A DNA stretch of 64,000 nt, taken from positions 310,001 through 374,000 of the forward strand of contig NZ_OBEI01000002.1 of the NCBI RefSeq assembly GCF_900215515.1, in the 5' to 3' direction. The stretch is from Persephonella hydrogeniphila. GTDB lineage: Bacteria; Aquificota; Aquificia; Aquificales; Hydrogenothermaceae. Shown here in pieces: positions 37,548-46,203 of the stretch. A program made the translations under genes and the position numbers. Each line of letters starts with the position of its first letter. Position 1 is the stretch's first letter. The notes under the pieces were generated by a model. The model had not been told where the DNA came from and did not search any database. It worked only from the letters and a program-made list of their open reading frames with translations.

Positions 37548-37639
37548 TTTGCCCTTGTAAATCCTCTCTAAAGTAATAATATTATTTATTGCATAGATAA
37601 ATTAGGAAAACAAAGAAAAAACACAAGGAGGGCTGACAG

Positions 37640-37993
37640 ATGGCTGTTAGAAAGCTGGAAAAATCAGAATGGGAAGAGTATTTCAACAATTTTGACAAAA
37701 AGTACAGGGAAGGTCAAATTCCTGCAAAAGAGGTACAGATAGAGATTGTTAATGATGAGATTGGTGATCAAGTAGAAACATGGTGGCAGCCTCTTGTAGG
37801 TCTTGCTTATGACCCAAAAGATGATGAGTTTGAGGTGGCAGCTGAAAGACATGATCATCTGATACACAAACCGGCAGAGATTTATGTAGATGAAGATGTA
37901 GATGGAAGCATAAAGACTGTTGAAGTAGTTCAGGAAGATGGTACAAAACATATAATAAAGTTAAGAACTCCAGAAGCACTTCCTGAAAAATAA
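37640..37993 (+). CDS. DUF5335-family protein
   Basis: A 117-residue acidic protein. The pattern matches DUF5335: LEKSEWEEYFNNF, then EIGDQVETWWQPLVGLAYDPKDDEFEV, RHDHLIHKPAEIYVDED and HIIKLRTPE. No signal or membrane segment. Function unknown in the family as a whole. It has its own AAGGAGG site and stands alone between divergent mutL and a convergent lipoprotein gene. Confidence 0.75.
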   Translation: MAVRKLEKSEWEEYFNNFDKKYREGQIPAKEVQIEIVNDEIGDQVETWWQPLVGLAYDPKDDEFEVAAERHDHLIHKPAEIYVDEDVDGSIKTVEVVQEDGTKHIIKLRTPEALPEK

Positions 37994-37996
37994 AAT

Positions 37997-38015
37997 AAGG
38001 GGCAGTTTGCCCCTT
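37997..38015. terminator. Hairpin between two convergent genes
   Basis: AAGGGGCA, loop GTT, TGCCCCTT: a perfect 8-bp stem. It overlaps the stop codon of the minus-strand LVIVD gene and follows the plus-strand DUF5335 gene. No long T-run, so a weak terminator or processing/stability hairpin for both messages. Confidence 0.6.
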
Positions 38016-40503
38016 ACTCAAGAACTGAACTATCTATCACCTGAATTCCAAACTCTCTGTCAGATAGTATAATAATAGAATCTTTTGCCTGTATTGCTCT
38101 GAATGCACTTCCAGGAGTTTTTATTATTTTTTTTATGGTAGGATTTAAAGGATCCGTTATATCCATAATATATAAGCCTGAATAACTGGCAGATACATAA
38201 GCTGTATTACCATCTTTAGATAATCTAACAGAGGATGCATACAATCCTGTCTTAATAGACTTTAATACAGACAGATTATATGGGTCTGAAATATCAACCA
38301 CTGTGATACCTGATGTAGCATCTGAAATATATGCTAATGTTTCGTTACTTAGCAGAATCACATCGTTTGCATATCCAGGAGTATCAATAGAGTTTATAAC
38401 TTGTGGATTGTCTGTATCCGATATATCTATTACCGTAAAATTCAATCCTGTTGTAGTAAAAACAAGATTTTGTGATGAAGAAAGAACAACAGATCTTGGT
38501 CTACCGAATCCTGTTACAGTATTTAATATGGTAGAGGTTTGTAAATCAATTATATGCAATCCTTGAGTGTCGTCGGCTACATATGCTACAGTCTCATCTG
38601 CAGATAATGCCACATCATAGGCAAAACCGGGAGTGTCAATTGTTTTTATTACTGTAGGATTTGTAGGATTACTTATATCTATAATTTTTAAGCCATCTAA
38701 AGCATCAGCTAAATATATCTTTTGATTATCTGAGGATAGAATAACACTCTGTGCATTTGATGTTTCTGCAGCACCAGTAATCTCTGGATTGGCAGGTTGT
38801 GATATATCAACTATCTGTAAACCGGCTGCACCGGAAGCAAAATAAACTGTTGAACCGTCAGAGGATACATCAATATCTTTAGCATAAGATGGCAATTCTA
38901 ATGAACTTATAATATAAGGATCTTTTACATCTTTTAGATCCATAATTTGTATACCGGCATCCATATCAGCTACAAGAACAATATCCCTATCGGGAAATTT
39001 ATCTATTTTGTAGGCATTGTTTTTTGTCCTACATACACCAGAAAGTGATGGGCTTTGTGGATCTGTAATATCAACAATATAGACACCTGCATATCCATCT
39101 GAAATATAGATTTTACTGTTGTTAGAGGCCAAAACCACATCATATGCAATCCATGCTGTATTAAATCTACCTATTTCAACCGGTGTAAAAATATTAGTGA
39201 TATCTATTACCTTAAGTCCTGCAATACCATCAGCCACATACAATTTGGTTTCGTCAGGGGATAGAGTAAGACTAAAGGATTTTCCGTCAGTGTCAAATGA
39301 GGTTGTCAGTTGTGGATCAGAAGGGTCTGATATATCTATAATTTTTATACCTGAAGTTCCGTCAGCTACAAATGCTTTAGAAGCATCTGAGGATAGCTCT
39401 ATACTGTAAGAGTTATCTGTTGTAAAACTACCTTTTAAAACAGGATTATAAGGATCAGATATGTCTATTATCTGAAGATTGGATGGTTCTACGACAAAAA
39501 TTAAGTTTCTTACAGTTTCTATATCAATAGCAGTATCTATGGTTTCAAAAAAGGAGATAAAAGATGGATTTTCAGGAGAGCTAATATCGTATATTTTTAT
39601 TCCAGAGGCACCATCTGCAACTATAAGTAAAGATTTATCATTAACGATATTTACGTCGTAGGCACTATCTGTAGATACTGAATTTATAATAACAGGATTA
39701 GAAATATCTGATATGTCTACTATCTGTACGCCAGATGTATAATCTGCAACATATATTATATTGTTCAATATAGCTGTACTTATTGCTTTTCCAGGTGTAT
39801 CGGTACTCCCGATGATATAGTTAAATTTATCAAAAATATGCTCACCTTTATGTATACTTCTTGTTATTTCTCCTATTTTGTATCTGTATACTTCTATCAG
39901 ATCATTTTTGTTTTTTACTGGATTAAAAGAAAGAAGATCTTTAATGTCTACCTGACCATCTAAATTAACATCGTCAAGTGTAGATTTTATCTCTTTATTC
40001 AGTAAAGAACTGAAAAGTTCGGGATCGAAGTTATACTTCAAATATTTAGCTACCTTCTCATAAACGATCTCACTGGCAATAGTAACTCTTATTTCAGAAG
40101 TGCTCTTTATATCTGAGCCTTTTGCTATTAGTCTGATTACGCCTTTATTTTTTACTGGTATTTCATCTTTAATCCCATCATCATTTGAGTCCCAGTCCTT
40201 GCCTCCGTAAACTTTGTAAAGATAAAATACATTTTCTTCTAACTCTTCTAAATGGGAATTAAATCTTCCAATTTCTTCTAAAAGGTTTCCATCTGATGTA
40301 TATTCAGTCCATTGCAAATTTAATGAACCATCGTTTTCAATTTTGTAAATTTCTACCGTAGCCTCTCCCAGATTTCCTAACTGGGCTATACCGTTTAGAT
40401 GGTTAATAGAACCATTTGAATATTTAGGGCAGGATGAGCTGTTAAAATCACAGGATGTCAGATAAGTAAAAATAATAATGAGAAAAAAAATTCTTTTTAT
40501 CAT
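38014..40503 (-). CDS. LVIVD-repeat surface lipoprotein with calcium-binding loops
   Basis: An 829-residue lipoprotein. The signal peptide ends YLTSC. The N-terminal part has two calcium-loop patterns: WDSNDDGIKDE and the dockerin/EF-hand-like DVNLDGQVDIKD. From about residue 240 it has 14 repeats of about 42 residues, each ending like GLKIIDISDPxNP (LVIVD repeats). Fourteen blades fit two seven-bladed beta-propellers. Probably exposed on the surface or in the periplasm; ligand unknown. Start taken at 40503, where AAAGGTG precedes and the signal peptide begins; a reading from 40542 has no ribosome site. Confidence 0.82.
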   Translation of the reverse strand: MIKRIFFLIIIFTYLTSCDFNSSSCPKYSNGSINHLNGIAQLGNLGEATVEIYKIENDGSLNLQWTEYTSDGNLLEEIGRFNSHLEELEENVFYLYKVYGGKDWDSNDDGIKDEIPVKNKGVIRLIAKGSDIKSTSEIRVTIASEIVYEKVAKYLKYNFDPELFSSLLNKEIKSTLDDVNLDGQVDIKDLLSFNPVKNKNDLIEVYRYKIGEITRSIHKGEHIFDKFNYIIGSTDTPGKAISTAILNNIIYVADYTSGVQIVDISDISNPVIINSVSTDSAYDVNIVNDKSLLIVADGASGIKIYDISSPENPSFISFFETIDTAIDIETVRNLIFVVEPSNLQIIDISDPYNPVLKGSFTTDNSYSIELSSDASKAFVADGTSGIKIIDISDPSDPQLTTSFDTDGKSFSLTLSPDETKLYVADGIAGLKVIDITNIFTPVEIGRFNTAWIAYDVVLASNNSKIYISDGYAGVYIVDITDPQSPSLSGVCRTKNNAYKIDKFPDRDIVLVADMDAGIQIMDLKDVKDPYIISSLELPSYAKDIDVSSDGSTVYFASGAAGLQIVDISQPANPEITGAAETSNAQSVILSSDNQKIYLADALDGLKIIDISNPTNPTVIKTIDTPGFAYDVALSADETVAYVADDTQGLHIIDLQTSTILNTVTGFGRPRSVVLSSSQNLVFTTTGLNFTVIDISDTDNPQVINSIDTPGYANDVILLSNETLAYISDATSGITVVDISDPYNLSVLKSIKTGLYASSVRLSKDGNTAYVSASYSGLYIMDITDPLNPTIKKIIKTPGSAFRAIQAKDSIIILSDREFGIQVIDSSVLE

Positions 40504-40654
40504 GAAAGCACCTTTAATGAGTTTTATTATTAATAAATACATTTAATCGTTTTAAATTGCAATCTCTGTAATAATACGAAAAGTAAATATCATAAGGTAA
40601 ACTGAAGGAATTAAGGATGAATGGAAGGGTATCTTAATTAAATAGACGATTTAA

Positions 40655-40730
40655 TGGTGGCCAAGGGCGGAATCGAACCGCCGACACCGCGGTTTTCAGC
40701 CGCGTGCTCTACCAACTGAGCTACCTGGCC
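40655..40730 (-). tRNA. tRNA-Phe (GAA)
   Basis: A 76-base cloverleaf including an encoded CCA end. The acceptor stem GGCCAGG pairs with CTTGGCC (one G-T). The anticodon stem CGCGG/CCGCG encloses the loop CTGAAAA, giving anticodon GAA. The T-arm GGCGG-TTCGATT-CCGCC is canonical. Stems are GC-rich compared with the surroundings, as in thermophiles. Confidence 0.98.
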
Positions 40731-40745
40731 ACTTCTGGATTTAAT

Positions 40746-40774
40746 AGTTTATATCTGTTGGTAGTTTCTGTCAA
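40746..40774 (-). promoter_or_regulatory. tRNA-Phe promoter
   Basis: Minus strand TTGACA (40774-40769), 17-base spacer, TAAACT (40751-40746). The predicted start near 40739 is 9 bases before the mature tRNA end. It lies between the upstream DUF4105 gene stop (40784) and the tRNA. Confidence 0.7.
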
Positions 40775-40783
40775 GCCCTGTAT

Positions 40784-42616
40784 TTAGAAAAATCTATTTA
40801 CTGAAAACGATATTTCGTATCTGTTTCTGTAGAAAACTCTATCCAGTAAAAGCTTTATCTGTAATGCACTGTCTGTTTGAACTGGATAGTTCGCTATAAA
40901 CTTTGTATTATATCCGTAGAAACTTTTATTTCCTAATGCATAGAAGGGATATAAGGAGAGTAATATTTTTAAGTCTTTGAATTTTTTCAGAAACACTGTT
41001 TCTGTCCCCAATTTAATACGGGAGTTTCCTGCGTTTTCAACTCCTATCTGTCCTGCTGTTTTTAACATCCCTGAAATGAAATAATTCCCTTCTTTTCCAT
41101 AAGTAACTCCCATTCCAAAATCTACACCAAAAAACTGTTCTCTTTTCTGTTCTATCCAATCTCTTTTGATACCTGCAGACACCATCCAGGATACAGGCTT
41201 AAATATGACATCTCTCAGAGCATAGGATTTTATGCTTATGAATGAAAGTTGGTTTAGGACTGTTTTATTTCTGTCTGGTATATTCCTTACCTCAAAGTAA
41301 GGAAATAAAACTTCAGAACCGAATATATAGCCTTCATCTTTATCTTCAAGACCGTGGTAAGCTCCCCTGTAAAGAACAGATATAAATATTTTTCCGTTTT
41401 CTGTTCCTGTCAGAAAGGATATTAACTGGCTTTTGTGGGCTTCATCTGGTGGTGTTTTTTTCTCAGGTTTGTAATGGAAAATGTATCTGACTCTACTTCT
41501 GGCTTTTAAAAGTGTGAGAAACTTTTTTCTGTACTCTTTGTATGGCATCCTTTCTTTAATAGAGTAATACATAAAGATAAGTTTTGATAGCTCTAATATT
41601 TGTGCTTTTTTTCTGATAGATAGATTTTTTTTAAGTATATTCTCAGGGGTTGTTTTGAAGCTGGCTATATCTTTTGATAAGGTGATATCTTTTTCTGTAA
41701 TATCCGGATTTATTTTAATAAACTCTTTTATTCTGCTGGTTGCTGATGGGCGGTAGTATACAGATTTTATTAATCCTTTTTTCTTTAGAAATCTAATGGT
41801 GTCTACAGGGATAGTCCAGTAGTTAAAATGGTAGACAGATTTAAGTTCAGGATTGGCTATATCTATTAAGTGTAAAATTTGGTATGAACAGTTTTTATTG
41901 AAGAAGTAGTAGTATGTATATCTGTCTTTTAGCTCCCATAAATGAAACGTTAAAAGCTTTATTTTTTCTTTAGGTAAATCCAGTGAGTACTCCCATAGAT
42001 CTCTACTTTCCAGATTGTTGTACTCAAATATCTTTTTGTAATAAGGGAAGACAGAGAAAAAGCCTTTATACAGTCCAAAAATACCTTTTAGATAGTATTT
42101 GAAACCTTCAGATTGATCTGCATGGGCTGCGTAATTAACTGCATATCCTAAAAGCCGGCTTTTTACCGGAGGATCTATTCGTATGAAAGTATGTCCATAC
42201 ATAGAGGCAGGACTGTTTATGTATGCGTCAGAAAAGATTATTGATACAGAGTAAGGATTTATCTCTTTGATAAACTCCTTAAACTTTTTGCATTCAGGCT
42301 TTGCGTTTAATTTTATTTTTACTTTTTTACTTAAAAATAAATATCTGGCTGGGTATTTACATACTGGATGATCATCCCCTTTTTCTGTAGAGGTTTCAAA
42401 TGCTTTTATTGTAGCTGCCAGTTCTTTTAACGGATTTTTGTTTCCATCCTGAGAAATAAAAAAGGCAGGATCGTCAATTTCACTTTTACCGTCCTTGTAA
42501 TGCAGTAAACTGAGCCATTCTGCTGAGTGTGATATTTTATTCAGATCCTGAGAGAATGAGATACCTATTGTAAAAAGACAGGCTAAAAAGCCTGTCCTTA
42601 TGATTTTTTGAACCAA
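40784..42616 (-). CDS. DUF4105/Lnb-type periplasmic protein with barrel-like C-terminal domain
   Basis: A 610-residue secreted protein with a signal peptide (FSQ, about residue 23). The DUF4105 core includes FSDAYINSPASMYGHTFIRID with His142 and FFNKNCSYQILHL with Cys243; together these suggest a papain/NlpC-like thiol active site. A Bdellovibrio member of this family has been reported as a lipoprotein N-acyltransferase (Lnb). The C-terminal third is rich in aromatic strands and ends in Phe-Phe, like an outer-membrane barrel. It follows the DUF3015 gene by 3 bases. A transcription terminator lies in its codons 7-15. Acyltransferase activity is an inference. Confidence 0.75.
   Translation of the reverse strand: MVQKIIRTGFLACLFTIGISFSQDLNKISHSAEWLSLLHYKDGKSEIDDPAFFISQDGNKNPLKELAATIKAFETSTEKGDDHPVCKYPARYLFLSKKVKIKLNAKPECKKFKEFIKEINPYSVSIIFSDAYINSPASMYGHTFIRIDPPVKSRLLGYAVNYAAHADQSEGFKYYLKGIFGLYKGFFSVFPYYKKIFEYNNLESRDLWEYSLDLPKEKIKLLTFHLWELKDRYTYYYFFNKNCSYQILHLIDIANPELKSVYHFNYWTIPVDTIRFLKKKGLIKSVYYRPSATSRIKEFIKINPDITEKDITLSKDIASFKTTPENILKKNLSIRKKAQILELSKLIFMYYSIKERMPYKEYRKKFLTLLKARSRVRYIFHYKPEKKTPPDEAHKSQLISFLTGTENGKIFISVLYRGAYHGLEDKDEGYIFGSEVLFPYFEVRNIPDRNKTVLNQLSFISIKSYALRDVIFKPVSWMVSAGIKRDWIEQKREQFFGVDFGMGVTYGKEGNYFISGMLKTAGQIGVENAGNSRIKLGTETVFLKKFKDLKILLSLYPFYALGNKSFYGYNTKFIANYPVQTDSALQIKLLLDRVFYRNRYEISFSVNRFF
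42571..42596 (-). terminator. Intrinsic terminator inside the start of the DUF4105 gene
   Basis: Minus strand GACAGGCT, loop TTTT, AGCCTGTC, then TTTTTA: a perfect 8-bp stem plus T-run. It lies 20 bases into the DUF4105 coding sequence and 24 bases after the DUF3015 stop, so it should end most DUF3015 transcripts and limit DUF4105 expression. Confidence 0.75.
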
Positions 42617-42619
42617 CTA

Positions 42620-43084
42620 TTATACTGTTTGTGCGATTTCTACAATTTTGTCTATTACATCAGCTGATTGAACTTTTTCTGATGGATAAATTTTGTCAAA
42701 ATTCTCCTGCAGTCTTGCGTAAAATTCAGCTTTCTTATCTTCTGGTATGTTCATAAGCTCTGCAACTGTATCGAGAGTTTCTCCATTTCCAGATGCGATG
42801 TCAGAGGCCAGCTGATCCATGTTTTCTGAAACGAATTTGAACAGTCTGTCGTTTTTTACAACTTTTTGAGGCTGTTTACACTCGAGAGTACCTGTTGTGA
42901 TACCAAATGTCTGGTTTCCAAATGTACCGTTTGTTGTTACCGCAAGTATTTCAAAAAGTGTTGAGTCAGGTGCGTCTTTAAATATCATATAACCAAGACC
43001 ACAACCTGTGTTTTCTTTGTTAACAGCAAAAGATGGGATTGAAAGAATAGCTACGCCTAATGCTGCTGCCACAAATTTTTTCAT
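42620..43084 (-). CDS. DUF3015-family periplasmic protein
   Basis: A 154-residue protein with a signal peptide (SIPSFA, about residue 20). The mature part has the DUF3015 signs: NTGCGLGYMIF, TNGTFGNQTFGITTGTLECKQP, two conserved Cys that may pair, and a helical C-terminal half. Function is unknown. DUF3015 and DUF4105 genes are also neighbours in pseudomonads, which points to a shared envelope task. Confidence 0.8.
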   Translation of the reverse strand: MKKFVAAALGVAILSIPSFAVNKENTGCGLGYMIFKDAPDSTLFEILAVTTNGTFGNQTFGITTGTLECKQPQKVVKNDRLFKFVSENMDQLASDIASGNGETLDTVAELMNIPEDKKAEFYARLQENFDKIYPSEKVQSADVIDKIVEIAQTV

Positions 43085-43204
43085 ATTCCTAACCTCCCTT
43101 AAGTTATTTTAATATAAGTATACGTATTTATTTTTCGTCTGTGAAGCTATTTTTTTTAATTTTAGTGTAGAATATTTAACCAGACTAAAAAAGGGAGGTA
43201 TTCT

Positions 43205-43498
43205 ATGCAGGGCGATCCAATGAGCAGTATAGTTGGTGCTGTGCTGTGGATGATAATACTTATTGCCATATTTTACTTTTTACTGTACAGACCACAGCAA
43301 CAGCAAAGAAAGAAGCATCAGGAGTTTATAAACTCTCTAAAAAAGGGAGATAAGGTCATTACTTCAGGAGGGATAGTAGGGGAAATAAAAGGGATAGACG
43401 ATAAAACTGTAACTCTGAAAGTTGCTGAAGGGACAATGATAAAAGTTCTCAAAACTGCTGTTTCTGCTCCTTATGAAGAAGAAAAGAAAGAGGACTAA
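43205..43498 (+). CDS. yajC: Sec translocon accessory protein YajC
   Basis: A 97-residue protein with one transmembrane helix (about 10-28) followed by the conserved LLYRPQQQQRKKHQEFINSLKKGDKVITSGGIVGEI. YajC associates with SecDF and the translocon. GGAGGT lies 6 bases before the ATG. secD and secF are not adjacent. Its stop codon overlaps that of the phosphoesterase on the other strand (CTAA). Confidence 0.95.
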   Translation: MQGDPMSSIVGAVLWMIILIAIFYFLLYRPQQQQRKKHQEFINSLKKGDKVITSGGIVGEIKGIDDKTVTLKVAEGTMIKVLKTAVSAPYEEEKKED

Positions 43499-44223
43499 TC
43501 TTTTTTCATCTTCAGTATGTTAGAAAATACCTCAGGCAGTCCGGCATTTATAATATCTGCCGCTGCCTTTTCAAAATCGTATTCGACTCTCCGGAACTCT
43601 ATAAAATTCTCCTCTGTATCAACTAAGGTATATCCTGCTCTGGGATCTCTATCCCTGGGCTGACCTACACTTCCGGCACATATCAGGAACTGTTGGTTTT
43701 CTTTTATTTTGTATCTGCCGGTTTTTTCGGAAAACACATTATCTTCATCCTTCACAAAAAGTATCTGGAGATGAGCATGCCCGTAAAAACAAAAACGATT
43801 ATCAAAGCATGTAAATGTTTCCTTTGCATCTCTCAGTGAGGTCAAAAAATGGTACGTTCCGGGGATAGAAGGCTCATCGTGAGTGAGGATAAATTCAGCT
43901 TCTTCATAAAAGTTTTCCAGAGAGTTTATGTAATCGAAATCTTCTTTAGAAAGCTGGTCGTAAGTCCAGTCTGCAGCCTGTATAGCATAGGGATTTGTTA
44001 GAAAAACCTCCTCAGGATTTGAGACAAATATATCATGTTCTCCTTTTATGGTAATATCACAGTTTTCTTTGACCCAGTCTAATGTTTCTTTTGGGTGGGC
44101 TCCAAAATTGATTATATCTCCCAAACAGAATATCTTATCTGCTCTTTTTTCTCTAATGTCTTTTTCTACTGCTTCAAGGGCATGTATATTACTGTGTATA
44201 TCTGATATTACTGCTATTCTCAT
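43495..44223 (-). CDS. Calcineurin-like metallophosphoesterase
   Basis: A 242-residue phosphoesterase of the YfcE/MJ0936-like group. Metal motifs: DIHSN (D8, H10), GDIINFG, KGEHD, LTHDEP and GHAHLQ. The usual GNHD is GEHD here, replacing the metal-ligand Asn by Glu, which may change the metal or activity. Substrate not known. It overlaps nusB by 4 bases (ATGA), so it belongs to the ribH-nusB transcript. Confidence 0.82.
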   Translation of the reverse strand: MRIAVISDIHSNIHALEAVEKDIREKRADKIFCLGDIINFGAHPKETLDWVKENCDITIKGEHDIFVSNPEEVFLTNPYAIQAADWTYDQLSKEDFDYINSLENFYEEAEFILTHDEPSIPGTYHFLTSLRDAKETFTCFDNRFCFYGHAHLQILFVKDEDNVFSEKTGRYKIKENQQFLICAGSVGQPRDRDPRAGYTLVDTEENFIEFRRVEYDFEKAAADIINAGLPEVFSNILKMKKD

Positions 44224-44663
44224 ACTTTTACATCCTGTTTGTTGTACTTTTTGTGGATGGTGCTGAGAACCCCGTTTATGAATTTTAATGTATCTTCATT
44301 GTCTATATAGCATTTTGCCAGATCTAATATATCTACAAAAACTCTGCCTTTGTCCTGAATATCAGAAAAAACAAGTTCATACGTACCTAATCTTAGAAGA
44401 GCTCTTTCTGGATAACCTAATCGTTCCAGACGCCATTCTTTCAGATTTTCACTTATAATTCTGTCAATATCCTCAATGGAGTCGGTGATACCTTTTGCTA
44501 TTGAGTATGCATACTCGATTACTTCCGGAGATAATTTGTTCCTTATCTCTTTGATCTGTTCTTCTACAATCTCAAATATATCTCCACCTTTCAGATCATA
44601 ACTGTAGAGAACTCTAAATAGAATTTCTCTTGCTTTTTTCCTGAATTTACCTGTTTTTTCCAT
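44220..44663 (-). CDS. nusB: Transcription antitermination factor NusB
   Basis: A 147-residue all-helical RNA-binding protein that, with NusE, supports antitermination of rRNA operons. Recognised by RKKAREILFRVLYSYDL near the start and ERLGYPERALLRLGTYEL in the middle. Its ATG directly abuts the ribH stop codon. ribH-nusB is a very common pair. Confidence 0.95.
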   Translation of the reverse strand: MEKTGKFRKKAREILFRVLYSYDLKGGDIFEIVEEQIKEIRNKLSPEVIEYAYSIAKGITDSIEDIDRIISENLKEWRLERLGYPERALLRLGTYELVFSDIQDKGRVFVDILDLAKCYIDNEDTLKFINGVLSTIHKKYNKQDVKV

Positions 44664-45128
44664 TTAATCCATTTCCTTTAAAACGTTTACCATTTCTATT
44701 GCTGTCAAAGCAGCATCAAACCCTTTATTACCCATTTTTGTACCGGCTCTTTCCACTGCCTGTTCTATAGTATCTGTAGTAAGAATACCATATGCAACAG
44801 GAACTTCTGTTTCAAGGGATACAAGTGCAATACCTTTTGTTACTTCTGCAGCAACATACTCAAAATGTGGAGTGGCGCCTCTGATTACAGCACCGAGGCA
44901 GATAACTGCATCATATTCCCCTGATTTTGCTGCTTTTTTGGCAGTTAAAGGAATCTCAAATGAGCCGGGGACTCTTATAACAGTAATATTCTCCTCAGAG
45001 CCACCATGCCTGATTATACAGTCAATAGCTCCTTCAAGGAGTTTTTCTGTTATAAGGTTGTTAAATCTTCCTAATACAATGGCAAACTTTAAACCTTCTG
45101 CTGTAAGTTTTCCTTCTATATTTCTCAT
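44664..45128 (-). CDS. ribH: 6,7-dimethyl-8-ribityllumazine synthase
   Basis: A 154-residue riboflavin-synthesis enzyme that forms an icosahedral shell in thermophiles. Motifs: [47 protein letters not shown] with the catalytic His, and AYGILTTDT. Start placed at ATG 45128, 6 bases after AGGTGA; GTG at 45137 and ATG at 45134 are in frame but lack a ribosome site. Confidence 0.95.
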   Translation of the reverse strand: MRNIEGKLTAEGLKFAIVLGRFNNLITEKLLEGAIDCIIRHGGSEENITVIRVPGSFEIPLTAKKAAKSGEYDAVICLGAVIRGATPHFEYVAAEVTKGIALVSLETEVPVAYGILTTDTIEQAVERAGTKMGNKGFDAALTAIEMVNVLKEMD

Positions 45129-45137
45129 TTTCATCAC

Positions 45138-46193
45138 CTAAAGATTGTTTATTACATCTTTAACTGTTTCTATGATATACGACACCTCATCATTTTTCAA
45201 AGCTGCATGTACAGGAATTGCAAATATCTCTTTTGTTATTTTTTCACCAAAGCTACAGTCTAAATGTTCTGTATTTCTCAGCTGATGTAATGTGTATTCA
45301 TAGTAGACCCTTGCTCCTATTCCTTTCTGTATCAGTTTTTCCACAATCTCATCTCTCTGGGGATGTCTAAGGGCGTATATATGGTATACATGTTTTCTTC
45401 CTTCAAACTCTTTAGGAAGAATAAGACCAGGAAGCTCTTTAAACTCTTCATTGTAAAGTCTGGCTATCTTCCTTCTTTTTTCGTTCGTTTCATCTAATTT
45501 TTGTAACTGCCAGTATCCTATACCTGCCTGAAATTCAGTTATTCTCAGATTAAGAGCAGGATGATCCCCAAATTCTATCCAGTTTGATATTTTTTCATCA
45601 AGTTCTATACTGTTAGTCAGTATAGCTCCTCCTTCGCCCATGGCAACGTTTTTTGATGCATAAAAGCTGAATGTAGAGATATCTCCTAAATTTCCTGCTT
45701 TTTTTCCTTTGTACTCTGCTCCATGTGCCTGAGCTGCATCTTCAAGAACATAAACGCCTCTATCTTTACATATCTGGTTTATCTTGTCCATATCTGCAGT
45801 TTGACCAAATAGATGAACAGGGATTACGACTTTTGGGCTGTATTTTTTTACAGCATCTTCAAGCTGGGAAGGATCCATACAGTAATCTTCTCCTACATCC
45901 ACGACTACAGGAGTTCCTCCTGCCAGTATAACAGCATCTATGGTTGCCATAAAACTTATTGATGGAACTATGACCGTATCTTTTTTTGTATTTACTCCGA
46001 GGGCTTTCAAGGCTACATATAAAGCTGCTGTTCCACTGCATACTGTATGGCAGAATGTTGTGCCTATATAATCACTGAAGGATTCTTTGAATTTTAGAGT
46101 CCACTTTCCTCTTGTGATCTGTCCGCTTTTCATTATCTCCAAGACAGTTTTTTCTTCTTCTGCACCAAAAACAGGCTTTATTATCGGTATCAT
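45138..46193 (-). CDS. DegT/DnrJ/EryC1-family sugar aminotransferase
   Basis: A 351-residue PLP-dependent aminotransferase of the nucleotide-sugar type. The PLP Lys is in FSFYASKNVAMGEGGAI and the cofactor-holding segment is CSGTAALYVALKAL. It begins 10 bases after the oxidoreductase gene at 46204, with GGAGAAAAG before the ATG; an earlier in-frame Met is inside that ribosome site. A DegT plus Gfo/Idh pair recalls WlbC/WlbA or WbpE/WbpB of 3-amino-sugar synthesis. No acetyltransferase or glycosyltransferase is adjacent, so the exact sugar is unknown. Confidence 0.85.
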   Translation of the reverse strand: MIPIIKPVFGAEEEKTVLEIMKSGQITRGKWTLKFKESFSDYIGTTFCHTVCSGTAALYVALKALGVNTKKDTVIVPSISFMATIDAVILAGGTPVVVDVGEDYCMDPSQLEDAVKKYSPKVVIPVHLFGQTADMDKINQICKDRGVYVLEDAAQAHGAEYKGKKAGNLGDISTFSFYASKNVAMGEGGAILTNSIELDEKISNWIEFGDHPALNLRITEFQAGIGYWQLQKLDETNEKRRKIARLYNEEFKELPGLILPKEFEGRKHVYHIYALRHPQRDEIVEKLIQKGIGARVYYEYTLHQLRNTEHLDCSFGEKITKEIFAIPVHAALKNDEVSYIIETVKDVINNL

Positions 46194-46203
46194 CTTTTCT
46201 CCT

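Noticed and set aside
38100-39830. Repeated DNA that could suggest a tandem-repeat or CRISPR region
   Set aside because: The periodicity (about 126 bases) is degenerate, in frame, and explained by the LVIVD protein repeats.
40504-40654. Small gene in the gap between the LVIVD gene and tRNA-Phe
   Set aside because: Only very short frames without ribosome sites; nothing supportable seen.
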